From contig CACWXP010000002.1 in the NCBI GenBank assembly GCA_902764875.1, forward strand, positions 124,001 through 188,000: a DNA stretch of 64,000 nt, given 5' to 3'. This document shows, piece by piece, positions 52,424-61,381 of this stretch; the stretch's first letter is position 1; the number at the start of each line of letters is the position of its first letter. Position numbers and translations under genes: made by a program. Under the pieces are notes generated by a model. It was not told where the DNA came from. It made no database searches and saw nothing but the letters and a program-made list of their open reading frames with translations. This stretch comes from an uncultured Eubacteriales bacterium. GTDB lineage: Bacteria > Bacillota > Clostridia > Christensenellales > Aristaeellaceae.

Positions 52424-53662
52424 ATGAAAATTCTGGTTGTAAACGCGGGTTCCTCTTCATTGAAATATCAGCTGATCGACATGGACGGTGAGAAAGAACT
52501 GGCCAAGGGACTTGTCGAACGCATCGGCATTGAGGGAAGTCGCCTGAAACAGAGTGCCGGAGACATAAAAACCGAAATCGAGATGGCAATCCCGGATCAT
52601 GAAGCTGCAGCTCAGCTGATGCTTAAAGTTCTGCAGGATCCGGAATCCGGTGTGATCAAGAGCACGGATGAAATCGGCGCCGTCGGCCACCGGGTGCTCC
52701 ATGGCGGCAGTGCGTTTACAGCCTCCGTCATCGTGAACGACGCCGCGAAGCAGGCAATCCGTGACTGCTTCCCCCTCGGACCGCTTCATAATCCGGCCAA
52801 CCTGATGGGCATTGAAGCCTGCGAGAAGGTTATGAAAGGAACGCCGCAGGTTGCCGTATTTGACACTGCTTTCCACCAGACAATGCCGCCGAAGGCCTAT
52901 ATGTACGGTGTTCCCAAAATGTATGAGGAAAAACTGCATGTACGCCGCTACGGCTTCCATGGCACCAGCCACCGCTACGTCAGCGGTCGGGTGTGTGAAT
53001 TCCTGGGCATCAGCCCGGAAGGCAAGAAAATCATTATCTGCCATCTCGGCAACGGCAGCAGCCTGAGCGCAGTAAAGGACGGAAAGTGCCAGGATACCAG
53101 CATGGGCCTGACGCCGCTGGAAGGTCTTCTGATGGGAACCCGCTGCGGAAGCTGCGATCCCGCGGTGGTACAGTTCATCGCCAACAATCCCCTGAACGAC
53201 GACGGAACCCCCGTCGGCCATCCGATCAGCGTGGATGAAGTGCTGACGATGATGAACAAGAAGAGCGGCCTGCTCGGCATCAGCGGCAAGAGCAGCGACT
53301 GCCGGGATATTGACAGCCTTGCAGAGGCAGGCGATGAAAACGCGATCCTTGCGCAGGACATGCTGGTTTACGGAATCAAGAAGTACATCGGTTCCTACGC
53401 AGCGGCTATGGGCGGTGTGGATATTATTGTATTCACCGCAGGCATCGGCGAGAACAACGCTGACCTGCGCGCACGCGTGATCGACGGCATGGAATTCATG
53501 GGTGCGAAAATCGACCCTGAAAAGAACAAGACCCGCAGCGAGGCTGTTATCTCCGCAGACGACAGCAAAGTGACGGTTTGCGTGATCCCGACCAACGAGG
53601 AAATTATGATTGCCCGCGACACGCTGGATCTTGTTACGACCGGTAAAGTTCGGGATAACTGA
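52424..53662 (+). CDS. ackA: Acetate kinase
   Basis: Makes ATP and acetate from acetyl phosphate, the usual energy-yielding step of fermentation. 412 residues from ATG 52424 with AAAGGAG upstream; the frame extends 28 codons further but the family starts KILVVNAGSSSLKYQL. Motifs: VGHRVLHGG, RRYGFHGTSHRYV, ICHLGNGSSLSAV, and FTAGIGENN. No phosphotransacetylase gene is adjacent. A perfect promoter for the next operon starts 20 bases after its stop. Confidence 0.96.
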   Translation: MKILVVNAGSSSLKYQLIDMDGEKELAKGLVERIGIEGSRLKQSAGDIKTEIEMAIPDHEAAAQLMLKVLQDPESGVIKSTDEIGAVGHRVLHGGSAFTASVIVNDAAKQAIRDCFPLGPLHNPANLMGIEACEKVMKGTPQVAVFDTAFHQTMPPKAYMYGVPKMYEEKLHVRRYGFHGTSHRYVSGRVCEFLGISPEGKKIIICHLGNGSSLSAVKDGKCQDTSMGLTPLEGLLMGTRCGSCDPAVVQFIANNPLNDDGTPVGHPISVDEVLTMMNKKSGLLGISGKSSDCRDIDSLAEAGDENAILAQDMLVYGIKKYIGSYAAAMGGVDIIVFTAGIGENNADLRARVIDGMEFMGAKIDPEKNKTRSEAVISADDSKVTVCVIPTNEEIMIARDTLDLVTTGKVRDN

Positions 53663-53682
53663 AAAGACAGCTGAAATTGTTG

Positions 53683-53711
53683 TTGACAAACGATTTTGAA
53701 ACAACTATAAT
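53683..53711 (+). promoter_or_regulatory. Consensus promoter of yceD-rpmF
   Basis: TTGACA (53683-53688), exactly 17 bases, TATAAT (53706-53711): a full match to the sigma-A consensus, 28 bases before the ATG. Confidence 0.9.
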
Positions 53712-53739
53712 GACAAACGGTCACTTTTGAGGTGAGGAC

Positions 53740-54231
53740 ATGAAGCTTGATGTATCGGATGCTTTATCCCATCCCGGCCAGGAGTACCGTTTCTCCGGAA
53801 CGCAGGCCATTGCGGATCAGGAGATTTCCGGCGACAGAGTCCGACTGGACGACTGTGAAACGGAAGGGGTCTTCATGGCAGATGAAGACGGGAATATCGC
53901 GGTGAGAGGCAAGCTCAGGACTGTTGCCCACGCCCGGTGCGCAAACTGTCTCGCTGAAGCGCAAAGTGAAATCGAAAACGAATTCGACGAAGTGTTTCAG
54001 CGAAACGGCGATCCCGAGGACGATGAAATCTTTGCCTATGAAGGGCACGAGGTTTCACTGGACAAACTGGTTATGTCATACGCCGTCATGGCTCTGCCAA
54101 TCCGATTTCTTTGCAGAGAGGATTGTCCGGGCTTTGAATATAGGGACCCGGACGCAGAACCGTCCGAACCGGGAATTCAGTTCCCGTTCGCCGGGCTGCG
54201 GCAATTGCTCGATAACAATGAGGAGGTGTGA
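53740..54231 (+). CDS. yceD: YceD/DUF177 family protein
   Basis: 163 residues. The conserved cysteine motif RCANCLAEAQSEIENEFDEV and the second pair in FLCREDCPGF match DUF177. These small proteins are almost always encoded just before rpmF, as here (3 bases apart), and are linked to 23S rRNA/ribosome assembly. Driven by a consensus promoter, fitting high expression. Confidence 0.92.
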   Translation: MKLDVSDALSHPGQEYRFSGTQAIADQEISGDRVRLDDCETEGVFMADEDGNIAVRGKLRTVAHARCANCLAEAQSEIENEFDEVFQRNGDPEDDEIFAYEGHEVSLDKLVMSYAVMALPIRFLCREDCPGFEYRDPDAEPSEPGIQFPFAGLRQLLDNNEEV

Positions 54232-54234
54232 ATC

Positions 54235-54426
54235 ATGGCTGTTCCGAAGGGGAAAATTTCAAAGGCTCGCAAACACAGCCGCCGCGCCAACTGGAAGCTG
54301 GCTATGCCGGGGATCAGTGAGTGTCCTCAGTGCCATCAGATGAAGCTGGCTCATCGCGTGTGCAAGCATTGCGGATACTACAAGGGCGTCCAGGTCGTCA
54401 ATATGGACGAAGAAAAGAACGCCTGA
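54235..54426 (+). CDS. rpmF: 50S ribosomal protein L32
   Basis: 63 residues: AVPKGKISKARKHSRRANW is the canonical L32 start. The zinc-binding form, with CPQCH and CKHCG pairs. Directly after yceD. Confidence 0.97.
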   Translation: MAVPKGKISKARKHSRRANWKLAMPGISECPQCHQMKLAHRVCKHCGYYKGVQVVNMDEEKNA

Positions 54427-54459
54427 TTGTCGACTGCTTTTTTAACACGGGACTTTTTG

Positions 54460-54492
54460 CAGCTCCGCCCTTCAGGGTCGGGGCTGTTTGCG
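54460..54492 (+). terminator. Imperfect hairpin between rpmF and valS
   Basis: CAGCTCCGCCC (about 54461-54471) can pair with GGGTCGGGGCTG, followed by TTTGCG. The T run is short, so at best partial termination. No valine T-box is present in the 87-base gap. Confidence 0.45.
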
Positions 54493-54513
54493 TATCATTG
54501 AGGAGGAAATGGC

Positions 54514-57168
54514 ATGGAAAAGAAAATGACAGGCGCCGATATGGAAACCCGGTTTAACCCGCAGGCCATCGAGGCCGAACTCTATAAAGCCTGGGAGGAG
54601 AGCGGCGCTTTTGTCGCGCACCGGGAAGAAGGGAAAAAGCCCTTCACGATCGTCATGCCGCCTCCCAATATTACCGGCCAGCTGCACATGGGTCACGCCA
54701 TGGACTGCATCCTCCAGGATGCGCCGATCCGGTATCACCGCATGAAGGGGGATCCGACCCTCTGGCTGCCCGGAACGGATCACGCGGCCATCGCAACAGA
54801 AGTTAAAATTGTCGAGGCAATGCGTAAGGAAGGACTGACCAAACAGGGCATCGGCCGTGAGGCTTTCCTTGAGCGTGCGTGGAACTGGAAAAAGGAATAC
54901 GGCGGACGTATCGTACATCAGCAGCGGAAGATGGGCGTTTCCTGCGACTGGTCACGGGAACGTTTCACCATGGATGAAGGATGCAGCAAGGCCGTGCGCG
55001 AAGTCTTCGTACGCCTGTTTGAGAAGGGCCTGATCTATCGCGGACAGCGGATGATCAACTGGTGTCCCGCATGCCGCAGCGCTCTGAGTGACGCTGAAGT
55101 TGTTTACAAAGAGCAGGCCAGCCATCTGTGGCATATCCGTTATCCCGGCGCCGACGGCAGCGAAGGCGTGGTTGTTGCAACAACCCGTCCGGAAACCATG
55201 CTGGGCGATACCGGCGTGGCTGTAAATCCGGCGGATGAGCGCTATACGGAACTGGTGGGTAAAAAAGTGATTCTGCCCATTATGAACAAGGAAATTCCCG
55301 TCGTGGCTGACGAATATGTGGAAATGGATTTCGGAACCGGCGCCGTGAAGATGACGCCTGCCCATGATCCGAACGACTTCGAAGTTGCCCAGCGGCACAA
55401 CCTTGAGATCATCACCGTTACCAACGACGACGGTACCATGAACGAGAACGCCGGACGCTTTGCCGGCATGGATCCGATGGAATGCCGGAAGGCTGTTGTG
55501 GAAGAACTGGAGAAGCTCGGGCTTCTGGTGAAAATCGAAGATTACAGCCATAATGTCGGCTTCTGCTATCGTCACGAGAACACGCCGGTGGAGCCCAGAC
55601 TGAGCGAGCAGTGGTTCGTGAAGATGAAGCCTCTGGCAGAGCCTGCCATCGCCGCAGTGAAGGAAGGAAAAACAAAATTCGTTCCCGACCGGTTCAGCAA
55701 AATCTACTATAACTGGATGGAAAATATCCGTGACTGGTGCATCAGCCGGCAGCTCTGGTGGGGACATCGGATTCCTGCCTGGTACTGCGAGGAATGCGGC
55801 GAGATGACCGTGAGCCGCGAAGATCCGGCTTGCTGCCCGAAGTGCGGCGGAAAGCTGCACCAGGACGAAGATGTTCTGGATACCTGGTTTTCTTCTGCCC
55901 TTTGGCCTTTCTCAACGCTGGGGTGGCCGGAAGAGACCGAGGATCTGAAATATTTCTATCCGACAAGCATGCTGGTCACCGGTTACGACATCATCTTCTT
56001 CTGGGTGGCGCGGATGATTTTCAGCGGCATCGAACATATGGGGGAGACGCCCTTTGAGACCGTGCTGATTCATGGCCTTGTACGGGATGAACAGGGGCGG
56101 AAAATGTCCAAATCCCTTGGCAACGGCGTGGATCCTCTGGAGGTTGTCGAAGAGTACGGCGCAGATGCGCTGCGGTTCAGCCTGGTGATGGGCGTGAGCC
56201 CCGGAAACGATACCCGCTACAGCACGGAAAAGGTTGAGGCGGCGCGAAACTTTGCCAACAAGGTATGGAACGCCAGCCGTTTCGTGCTGATGAACGTGAA
56301 CGAAAGGAAAGAATTTGAGGTTTCAAAACTGGAAACAGCGGACAAGTGGATTCTCAGCCGTCTGCAGGAAGCTATCCGCGATGTTTCGGACCATATGGAG
56401 GATGGAGACTTCGGTCTGGCAGCTACAAAGATTTACGATTTTGCATGGAGCGAATTCTGCGATTGGTATATTGAACTGAGCAAGAGCCGTCTCCTCGGGG
56501 AAGACGGAGAAAGCAAGGAAACCGTGAAGGCTGTGCTGCTCTTTGTGCTGGAGAATCTTTTGAAGCTGCTTCACCCCTTCATGCCGTTCCTGACGGAACA
56601 AGTGTATAAATATCTGCCGGAGACGGAAGGCTTCCTTATGCTGCAGAAATGGCCGGAAACCAATGCTGAGCTTATCTTCAGCGAGGATGAACAAAGGATG
56701 CAGGGCATCATGGAGATTATCCGGACAATTCGAAATCTGCGGAGCGAGATGAACGTGGCGCCTTCAAAGAGGACACGGCTGATGCTGCTGCCCGCGGAAG
56801 GATGGAGCGAAACATTGCGTGGCGGCGACGGTTATTTCCGCCGGTTGGCCGGTGCTTCCGAAACCGAACTTCTTGACAGCCGCGACACCGTGAAGGAAAA
56901 GACGGTTTCCGCCGTGATCGCAGCCGGAGAGCTGTTCATTCCGCTGGGTGATCTTGTTGACTTTGAAAAGGAAATTATTCGGCTTGGCAAGGAACTTGAA
57001 AATCTGCAGAAGGAAATGAACCGAAGCCGCGGTATGCTGAACAACCAGGGATTCCTCGCAAAGGCTCCTGCAGCGTTGGTCCAGGCAGAAAAGGATAAAC
57101 TCGAAGCTGCCGTTGCAAAGGCTGCGGCTTTGCAGAACCGCATTGCAGAACTGAAGGAGAACGTCTGA
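54514..57168 (+). CDS. valS: Valyl-tRNA synthetase
   Basis: Charges tRNA-Val. 884 residues, normal length. Class I signatures: HMGH (58-61) in PPPNITGQLHMGHAMD, and KMSKS (530-534) in GRKMSKSLGNGVDPL. The editing domain has TTRPETMLGDTGVAV. The C-terminus is the expected coiled coil (IIRLGKELENLQKEMNRSRG). Strong GAGGAGG site. Confidence 0.97.
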   Translation: MEKKMTGADMETRFNPQAIEAELYKAWEESGAFVAHREEGKKPFTIVMPPPNITGQLHMGHAMDCILQDAPIRYHRMKGDPTLWLPGTDHAAIATEVKIVEAMRKEGLTKQGIGREAFLERAWNWKKEYGGRIVHQQRKMGVSCDWSRERFTMDEGCSKAVREVFVRLFEKGLIYRGQRMINWCPACRSALSDAEVVYKEQASHLWHIRYPGADGSEGVVVATTRPETMLGDTGVAVNPADERYTELVGKKVILPIMNKEIPVVADEYVEMDFGTGAVKMTPAHDPNDFEVAQRHNLEIITVTNDDGTMNENAGRFAGMDPMECRKAVVEELEKLGLLVKIEDYSHNVGFCYRHENTPVEPRLSEQWFVKMKPLAEPAIAAVKEGKTKFVPDRFSKIYYNWMENIRDWCISRQLWWGHRIPAWYCEECGEMTVSREDPACCPKCGGKLHQDEDVLDTWFSSALWPFSTLGWPEETEDLKYFYPTSMLVTGYDIIFFWVARMIFSGIEHMGETPFETVLIHGLVRDEQGRKMSKSLGNGVDPLEVVEEYGADALRFSLVMGVSPGNDTRYSTEKVEAARNFANKVWNASRFVLMNVNERKEFEVSKLETADKWILSRLQEAIRDVSDHMEDGDFGLAATKIYDFAWSEFCDWYIELSKSRLLGEDGESKETVKAVLLFVLENLLKLLHPFMPFLTEQVYKYLPETEGFLMLQKWPETNAELIFSEDEQRMQGIMEIIRTIRNLRSEMNVAPSKRTRLMLLPAEGWSETLRGGDGYFRRLAGASETELLDSRDTVKEKTVSAVIAAGELFIPLGDLVDFEKEIIRLGKELENLQKEMNRSRGMLNNQGFLAKAPAALVQAEKDKLEAAVAKAAALQNRIAELKENV

Positions 57169-57188
57169 GAAAAGACAGGGGAAACGCC

Positions 57189-58133
57189 ATGAATTTTCAC
57201 CATGAGCCGGTGATGCTCCAGGAAGTGCTGCAGTGGATGAACGTCCGCCCAAACGGTATCTACTGCGACGGCACCCTCGGCGGCGGAGGCCACAGCGGGG
57301 CGATCCTGGAGGCATCCGGCGGCACGGCACGCCTTTTCGGCATTGATCGGGATGAAACGGCGATTGCAGCCGCAACGGAACGACTTCAGCAGTATTCCGG
57401 CTTTCGGGCAATCCGGGGAAATTTCCACGACGGCAAGGCGCTGTTGGAATCGGCCGGCGCGGGAAAGCTGGACGGGGTGCTGCTGGATCTTGGCGTTTCC
57501 AGTCCACAGCTGGATACCACAGAACGCGGATTCAGTTATCATACGGATGCGCCACTGGACATGCGCATGGATCAAAGCGGCGGCATGACGGCAGCAGATT
57601 TTCTGAATACATCGGAAGAAAGAGAAATTGCCAGGGTGATCCGTGAATACGGCGAGGAAAAATGGGCCGCACGGATTGCTAAAATCATCTGTGAACACCG
57701 GAAAATAAAGCCGATGGAAACCACTTATGATCTGGTGGAAGCGGTGGATGCCGCAATTCCGAAGGCTGTTCGCCGGAAAGATGACGGGCATCCGGCACGC
57801 CGGACATTCCAAGCCATTCGAATAGCCGTTAACGATGAGCTTTCGCCGCTGGAGCAGGCGCTGAAGGACTTTGTGTCCTGTTTGAAGCCGGGCGGGCGGA
57901 TCTGCGTCATTACTTTTCATTCACTTGAAGATCGCATTGTGAAAAACACATTCCGGAATATGGAACATCCCTGTATATGCCCGCCGAAGGCGCCGATCTG
58001 CACCTGTGGCCGAAAACCTGTGCTGAAAGTGCTGGGGGGAGGCGCTGTCGCTCCGTCAAAAGAAGAAATCGAAAGGAATCCGAGGGCCAGGAGCGCAAAA
58101 CTGCGGATTGGGACAAAAATCACGGAGGAATAG
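57189..58133 (+). CDS. rsmH: 16S rRNA (cytosine-1402-N4)-methyltransferase
   Basis: Methylates C1402 in the ribosomal P site. 314 residues. Motifs: HEPVMLQEVL, CDGTLGGGGHSGAIL (SAM site), VLLDLGVSSPQLD, and CVITFHSLEDRIVK. Normally heads the division cluster with ftsL and pbp genes; here it is instead followed after 3 bases by rsmI, whose product methylates the same nucleotide on the ribose. Confidence 0.96.
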   Translation: MNFHHEPVMLQEVLQWMNVRPNGIYCDGTLGGGGHSGAILEASGGTARLFGIDRDETAIAAATERLQQYSGFRAIRGNFHDGKALLESAGAGKLDGVLLDLGVSSPQLDTTERGFSYHTDAPLDMRMDQSGGMTAADFLNTSEEREIARVIREYGEEKWAARIAKIICEHRKIKPMETTYDLVEAVDAAIPKAVRRKDDGHPARRTFQAIRIAVNDELSPLEQALKDFVSCLKPGGRICVITFHSLEDRIVKNTFRNMEHPCICPPKAPICTCGRKPVLKVLGGGAVAPSKEEIERNPRARSAKLRIGTKITEE

Positions 58134-58136
58134 GCG

Positions 58137-58997
58137 ATGGCAGTGCTTTATGTGGTTGCCACTCCGATCGGCAACCTTCAGGATTTTTCTCCCCGTGCTG
58201 TTGAAACCATGAAAAACGCCGGGCTTATCATTGCAGAAGATACCCGGGTTACGATGAAGCTTTGCCAGGTGTTCGGGTTTCATGCACCGCTGGTCAGCTG
58301 CCACAGACATAACGAGGGAAGTAAGGCCGGGATGCTGGCGGCAAGGATTCATGAAGAGGATCTGACAGCAATACTGGTAACAGACGCGGGAACGCCGTGT
58401 ATCTCCGATCCCGGCTGTGAGGTGGTTCGTGAATGTGTTGCGGCCGGGATACCGGTTATTCCGGTTCCTGGATGCTGCGCGGGGATTGCCGCACTGTCTG
58501 TCAGCGGATTTGATGCGCGGGAATTCGCTTTTTACGGATTCCTTCCGCGCGAGAAAAAGGACCTGCGGGAAAAGCTGCTTGAGATTGCCGGCGGTGTTCC
58601 TGTGGCTGTGATTCATGAATCGCCTTTTCGGATAATGGAGCTGACGGAAGCCGTCGCGGAGATTCTTCCGGAAGCGGTTATGACTGTTTGCTGTGACCTG
58701 ACGAAGCTGCACGAAAAGACGCTTTGGGGAACACCGCAGGAAGTACTCTCGGCGCTGAAGGCCAGCGAAAAAACAGAAAAAGGTGAGTACTGCGTCGTGC
58801 TGGACCTGCACCGTGTAGAAATACCGGAAAAAGAAAAGCAGGAAAGCGAGATTTCAGCGGAAGCAAAGCTGATTGAAGAAATGTTGCATGGAAAATCCCT
58901 GCGGGAGGCACAGGAAGCCGTGATCGAAAAGGGTGAAAAAAAGAATGCCGTTAAACAGGCAGCGATTAACCTGAAAAAGATGTTCACAGAGGAATGA
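58137..58997 (+). CDS. rsmI: 16S rRNA (cytidine-1402-2'-O)-methyltransferase
   Basis: Completes the m4Cm1402 modification with RsmH. 286 residues. Motifs: YVVATPIGNLQDFSPRAVE, IAEDTRVTMKLC, TDAGTPCISDPG, and FYGFLPREKK. The C-terminal tail is Lys/Glu-rich. Pairing rsmH and rsmI side by side is functionally neat, since they modify one base. Confidence 0.96.
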   Translation: MAVLYVVATPIGNLQDFSPRAVETMKNAGLIIAEDTRVTMKLCQVFGFHAPLVSCHRHNEGSKAGMLAARIHEEDLTAILVTDAGTPCISDPGCEVVRECVAAGIPVIPVPGCCAGIAALSVSGFDAREFAFYGFLPREKKDLREKLLEIAGGVPVAVIHESPFRIMELTEAVAEILPEAVMTVCCDLTKLHEKTLWGTPQEVLSALKASEKTEKGEYCVVLDLHRVEIPEKEKQESEISAEAKLIEEMLHGKSLREAQEAVIEKGEKKNAVKQAAINLKKMFTEE

Positions 58998-59026
58998 AAA
59001 GGGATGCCGTCGAAGGCATCCCTTTT
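58997..59026. terminator. Bidirectional terminator between rsmI and glgP
   Basis: Perfect 12-bp stem AAAAGGGATGCC (58997-59008) / GGCATCCCTTTT (59015-59026), loop GTCGAA. The A/T ends give T runs on both strands, serving the two convergent genes. Confidence 0.9.
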
Positions 59027-59034
59027 CAAAACCT

Positions 59035-61374
59035 TTACACGTACCAAATTTCCTTTGCGTACTGACGAATCGTGCGGTCGGAGGAGAATTTACCGGCGTG
59101 GGCGATGTTCATCAGACACTTTTTGGCAAAGGCAGTATCCGCTGTTCCTGCATCCCGGATTGCCCTCAACTTTGTTTCATAGTAGCTTTCAAAATCCTTC
59201 AGGACAAAATAGTGATCCGGCTTGTGCCAGGAGGCTCCTTTCAGAATTGCGTCATGCAGTTCTTTCAGGGCGCCGTCGTCATCCGGGAAGGTTCCATCCG
59301 TAAGGGTGTCCAACGCACGGCGGAGCAGGGCGTTGCTACTGTAAATCTTCTTCGGATCGTAAGTCGTCTTGATTTTCTCGAGTTCCTCCACAGTAGCGCC
59401 GAAGATATAGTTATTCTCCAACCCGGCTTCTTCAACGATCTCCACATTTGCACCGTCAAAGGTGCCGAGGGTAACAGCGCCGTTGAGCATCAGTTTCATG
59501 TTGCCGGTACCGGAAGCTTCCGTACCTGCGGGGGAAATCTGTTCGGAAATATCAGCAGCCGGAATGATCTTTTCAGCCCAGGAACAGTTGTAATTCTGAA
59601 CGAAAACAACCTTCAGGCGATCTTTCGTTTCCGGATCGCTGTTCACCCTGTCGGCGATCATGTTGATCCAGTGAATGACAGCTTTTGCCCGATCATAGCC
59701 GGGGGCTGCCTTGGCGCCGAAGATGAAGGCAACAGGGGGCAGATCTTTCAGCCGGCCTTTTTTCAGCTGATCATATATCGCCAGAATGCTCAGCGCGTTC
59801 ATAAACTGGCGCTTGTATTCATGCAAACGTTTGACCTGCACATCAAAGACCATGTCCGGGTTGAGAATAATCCCTTCGCGTTTCCTGATTTCGGCGCAAA
59901 GCTGCTTTTTCTTTTCTTTTTTAACGGTCTGGAACTTCTTGCAAAGAGAAGCATTGATCTGCGGATCCAGTTTTTTCAGCTGATCCAGGTGCGTGATGAA
60001 ACCGCGGCCGATTTTGCTTTCGATCAGATCACAGAGTTCCGGATTGCAAAGGCCAAGCCACCGGCGCTGGGTGATGCCGTTTGTTTTGTTCTGGAATCTT
60101 TCCGGATAAAGCTTGTACCATTCAGCAAACACGTCGTTTTTCAAAATCTCGGTGTGCAGGGCAGCCACGCCGTTGATCGCATGGGAAGCGTACGTGGCCA
60201 GTTCGGCCATATGTACGCGTCCGTCCAGAATAATGCAGAGGGAAGGAGAGATTTCCTTTCCGGCTTTTTTCATCTCGCGGCGGAATCGGGCATCGATTTT
60301 CCGAATGATGCCGACAATCTGCGGACAAACGGAGGACAGCAGGGAAAGATCCCACTTTTCGAGGGCTTCCTGCATCACCGTGTGATTGGTGTATGCAAAG
60401 GTATCACGGGCGATGAGGAAGGCGGCTTCGAAGGGAACCCCATCTTCACCAAGCAGACGGATCAGTTCCGGAATGGCCATGGAAGGATGCGTATCGTTCA
60501 GCTGGGCGGCGTTTTCCTTCGCAAACAGGGAATAATCACTTCCGTGGCGTTTGCGGTAGGCGCGAAGGAGATCCTGCATCGTTGCGGAAACCAGAACATA
60601 CTGCTGCTTCACGCGCAGCTGTTTGCCTTCCTTCTTTGTGTCGTTGGGGTAAAGGAACTTGGTGATGTCCTCTGCCCGGTTTTTGTCTGCCGCGGCTTTT
60701 GCATATTCCTGACGGTTGAAAAGATCAAAATCAATCTCGTTCAGACTTTCAGTTTGCCAAAGGCGCAGCGTTCCAACGTTCCTTGCCCCGTAACCAATGA
60801 CCGGCATGTCATAGGGAACGGCCAGCACATTGCCCGATTTCAGTGAAACAACAACGGCTTCATCTTCACGTCGGATGGACCATGGATCGCCGAAACGCGC
60901 CCAGTCATCCGGTTCTTCATGCTGGCGGCCGTTCACAAAGGATTGCTTGAACAATCCGTAACGGAAACGGAGACCGTAACCGGTCAGCGGGACATTGCAG
61001 GTAACGGCACTGTCCAGGAAGCAGGCTGCCAGACGTCCGAGACCGCCGTTGCCGAAAGCGTCATCTTCAATATCTTCCATCACGGCAATATCCACGCCTT
61101 TTTCAGCAAGCAGCTTTTTGGTATCATCCAACAGGCCCATACAGTACAGATTGTTGTAAACCAGCCGGCCTACCAGGTACTCCATGGAAAGATAGGCGGC
61201 CTTGCGACGAGGAAAACGTTCGTCTTCCTTCTTTTTCCAGATGGGTGCAATCGCGTCCATGGCGGCGCCGGAAATTGCATTGTGAAGCTCTGCAGCGGTG
61301 GCTTCCTTCAGGGTTTTGTGCTTTTCGGTCATCAGGCGTTGTTCGGCGTTTACGATCAGTTGCTTTGCGTTCAT
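59035..61374 (-). CDS. glgP: Glycogen/maltodextrin phosphorylase
   Basis: Releases glucose-1-phosphate from alpha-1,4-glucans. 779 residues. The PLP-lysine signature EASGTGNMKLMLNGAVTLGT is complete, and KRLHEYKRQFMN, RRWLGLCNPEL and YLSMEYLVGR are typical. AGGAGG precedes the ATG. It is the last gene of the lacI-malQ-glgP operon, 7 bases after malQ; glucose-1-phosphate would go to the phosphoglucomutase at 30567-32288. Confidence 0.95.
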   Translation of the reverse strand: MNAKQLIVNAEQRLMTEKHKTLKEATAAELHNAISGAAMDAIAPIWKKKEDERFPRRKAAYLSMEYLVGRLVYNNLYCMGLLDDTKKLLAEKGVDIAVMEDIEDDAFGNGGLGRLAACFLDSAVTCNVPLTGYGLRFRYGLFKQSFVNGRQHEEPDDWARFGDPWSIRREDEAVVVSLKSGNVLAVPYDMPVIGYGARNVGTLRLWQTESLNEIDFDLFNRQEYAKAAADKNRAEDITKFLYPNDTKKEGKQLRVKQQYVLVSATMQDLLRAYRKRHGSDYSLFAKENAAQLNDTHPSMAIPELIRLLGEDGVPFEAAFLIARDTFAYTNHTVMQEALEKWDLSLLSSVCPQIVGIIRKIDARFRREMKKAGKEISPSLCIILDGRVHMAELATYASHAINGVAALHTEILKNDVFAEWYKLYPERFQNKTNGITQRRWLGLCNPELCDLIESKIGRGFITHLDQLKKLDPQINASLCKKFQTVKKEKKKQLCAEIRKREGIILNPDMVFDVQVKRLHEYKRQFMNALSILAIYDQLKKGRLKDLPPVAFIFGAKAAPGYDRAKAVIHWINMIADRVNSDPETKDRLKVVFVQNYNCSWAEKIIPAADISEQISPAGTEASGTGNMKLMLNGAVTLGTFDGANVEIVEEAGLENNYIFGATVEELEKIKTTYDPKKIYSSNALLRRALDTLTDGTFPDDDGALKELHDAILKGASWHKPDHYFVLKDFESYYETKLRAIRDAGTADTAFAKKCLMNIAHAGKFSSDRTIRQYAKEIWYV

Positions 61375-61381
61375 TAAGGGT

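Noticed and set aside
54427-54513. T-box leader for valS
   Set aside because: Only 87 bases, an imperfect hairpin, and no T-box sequence.
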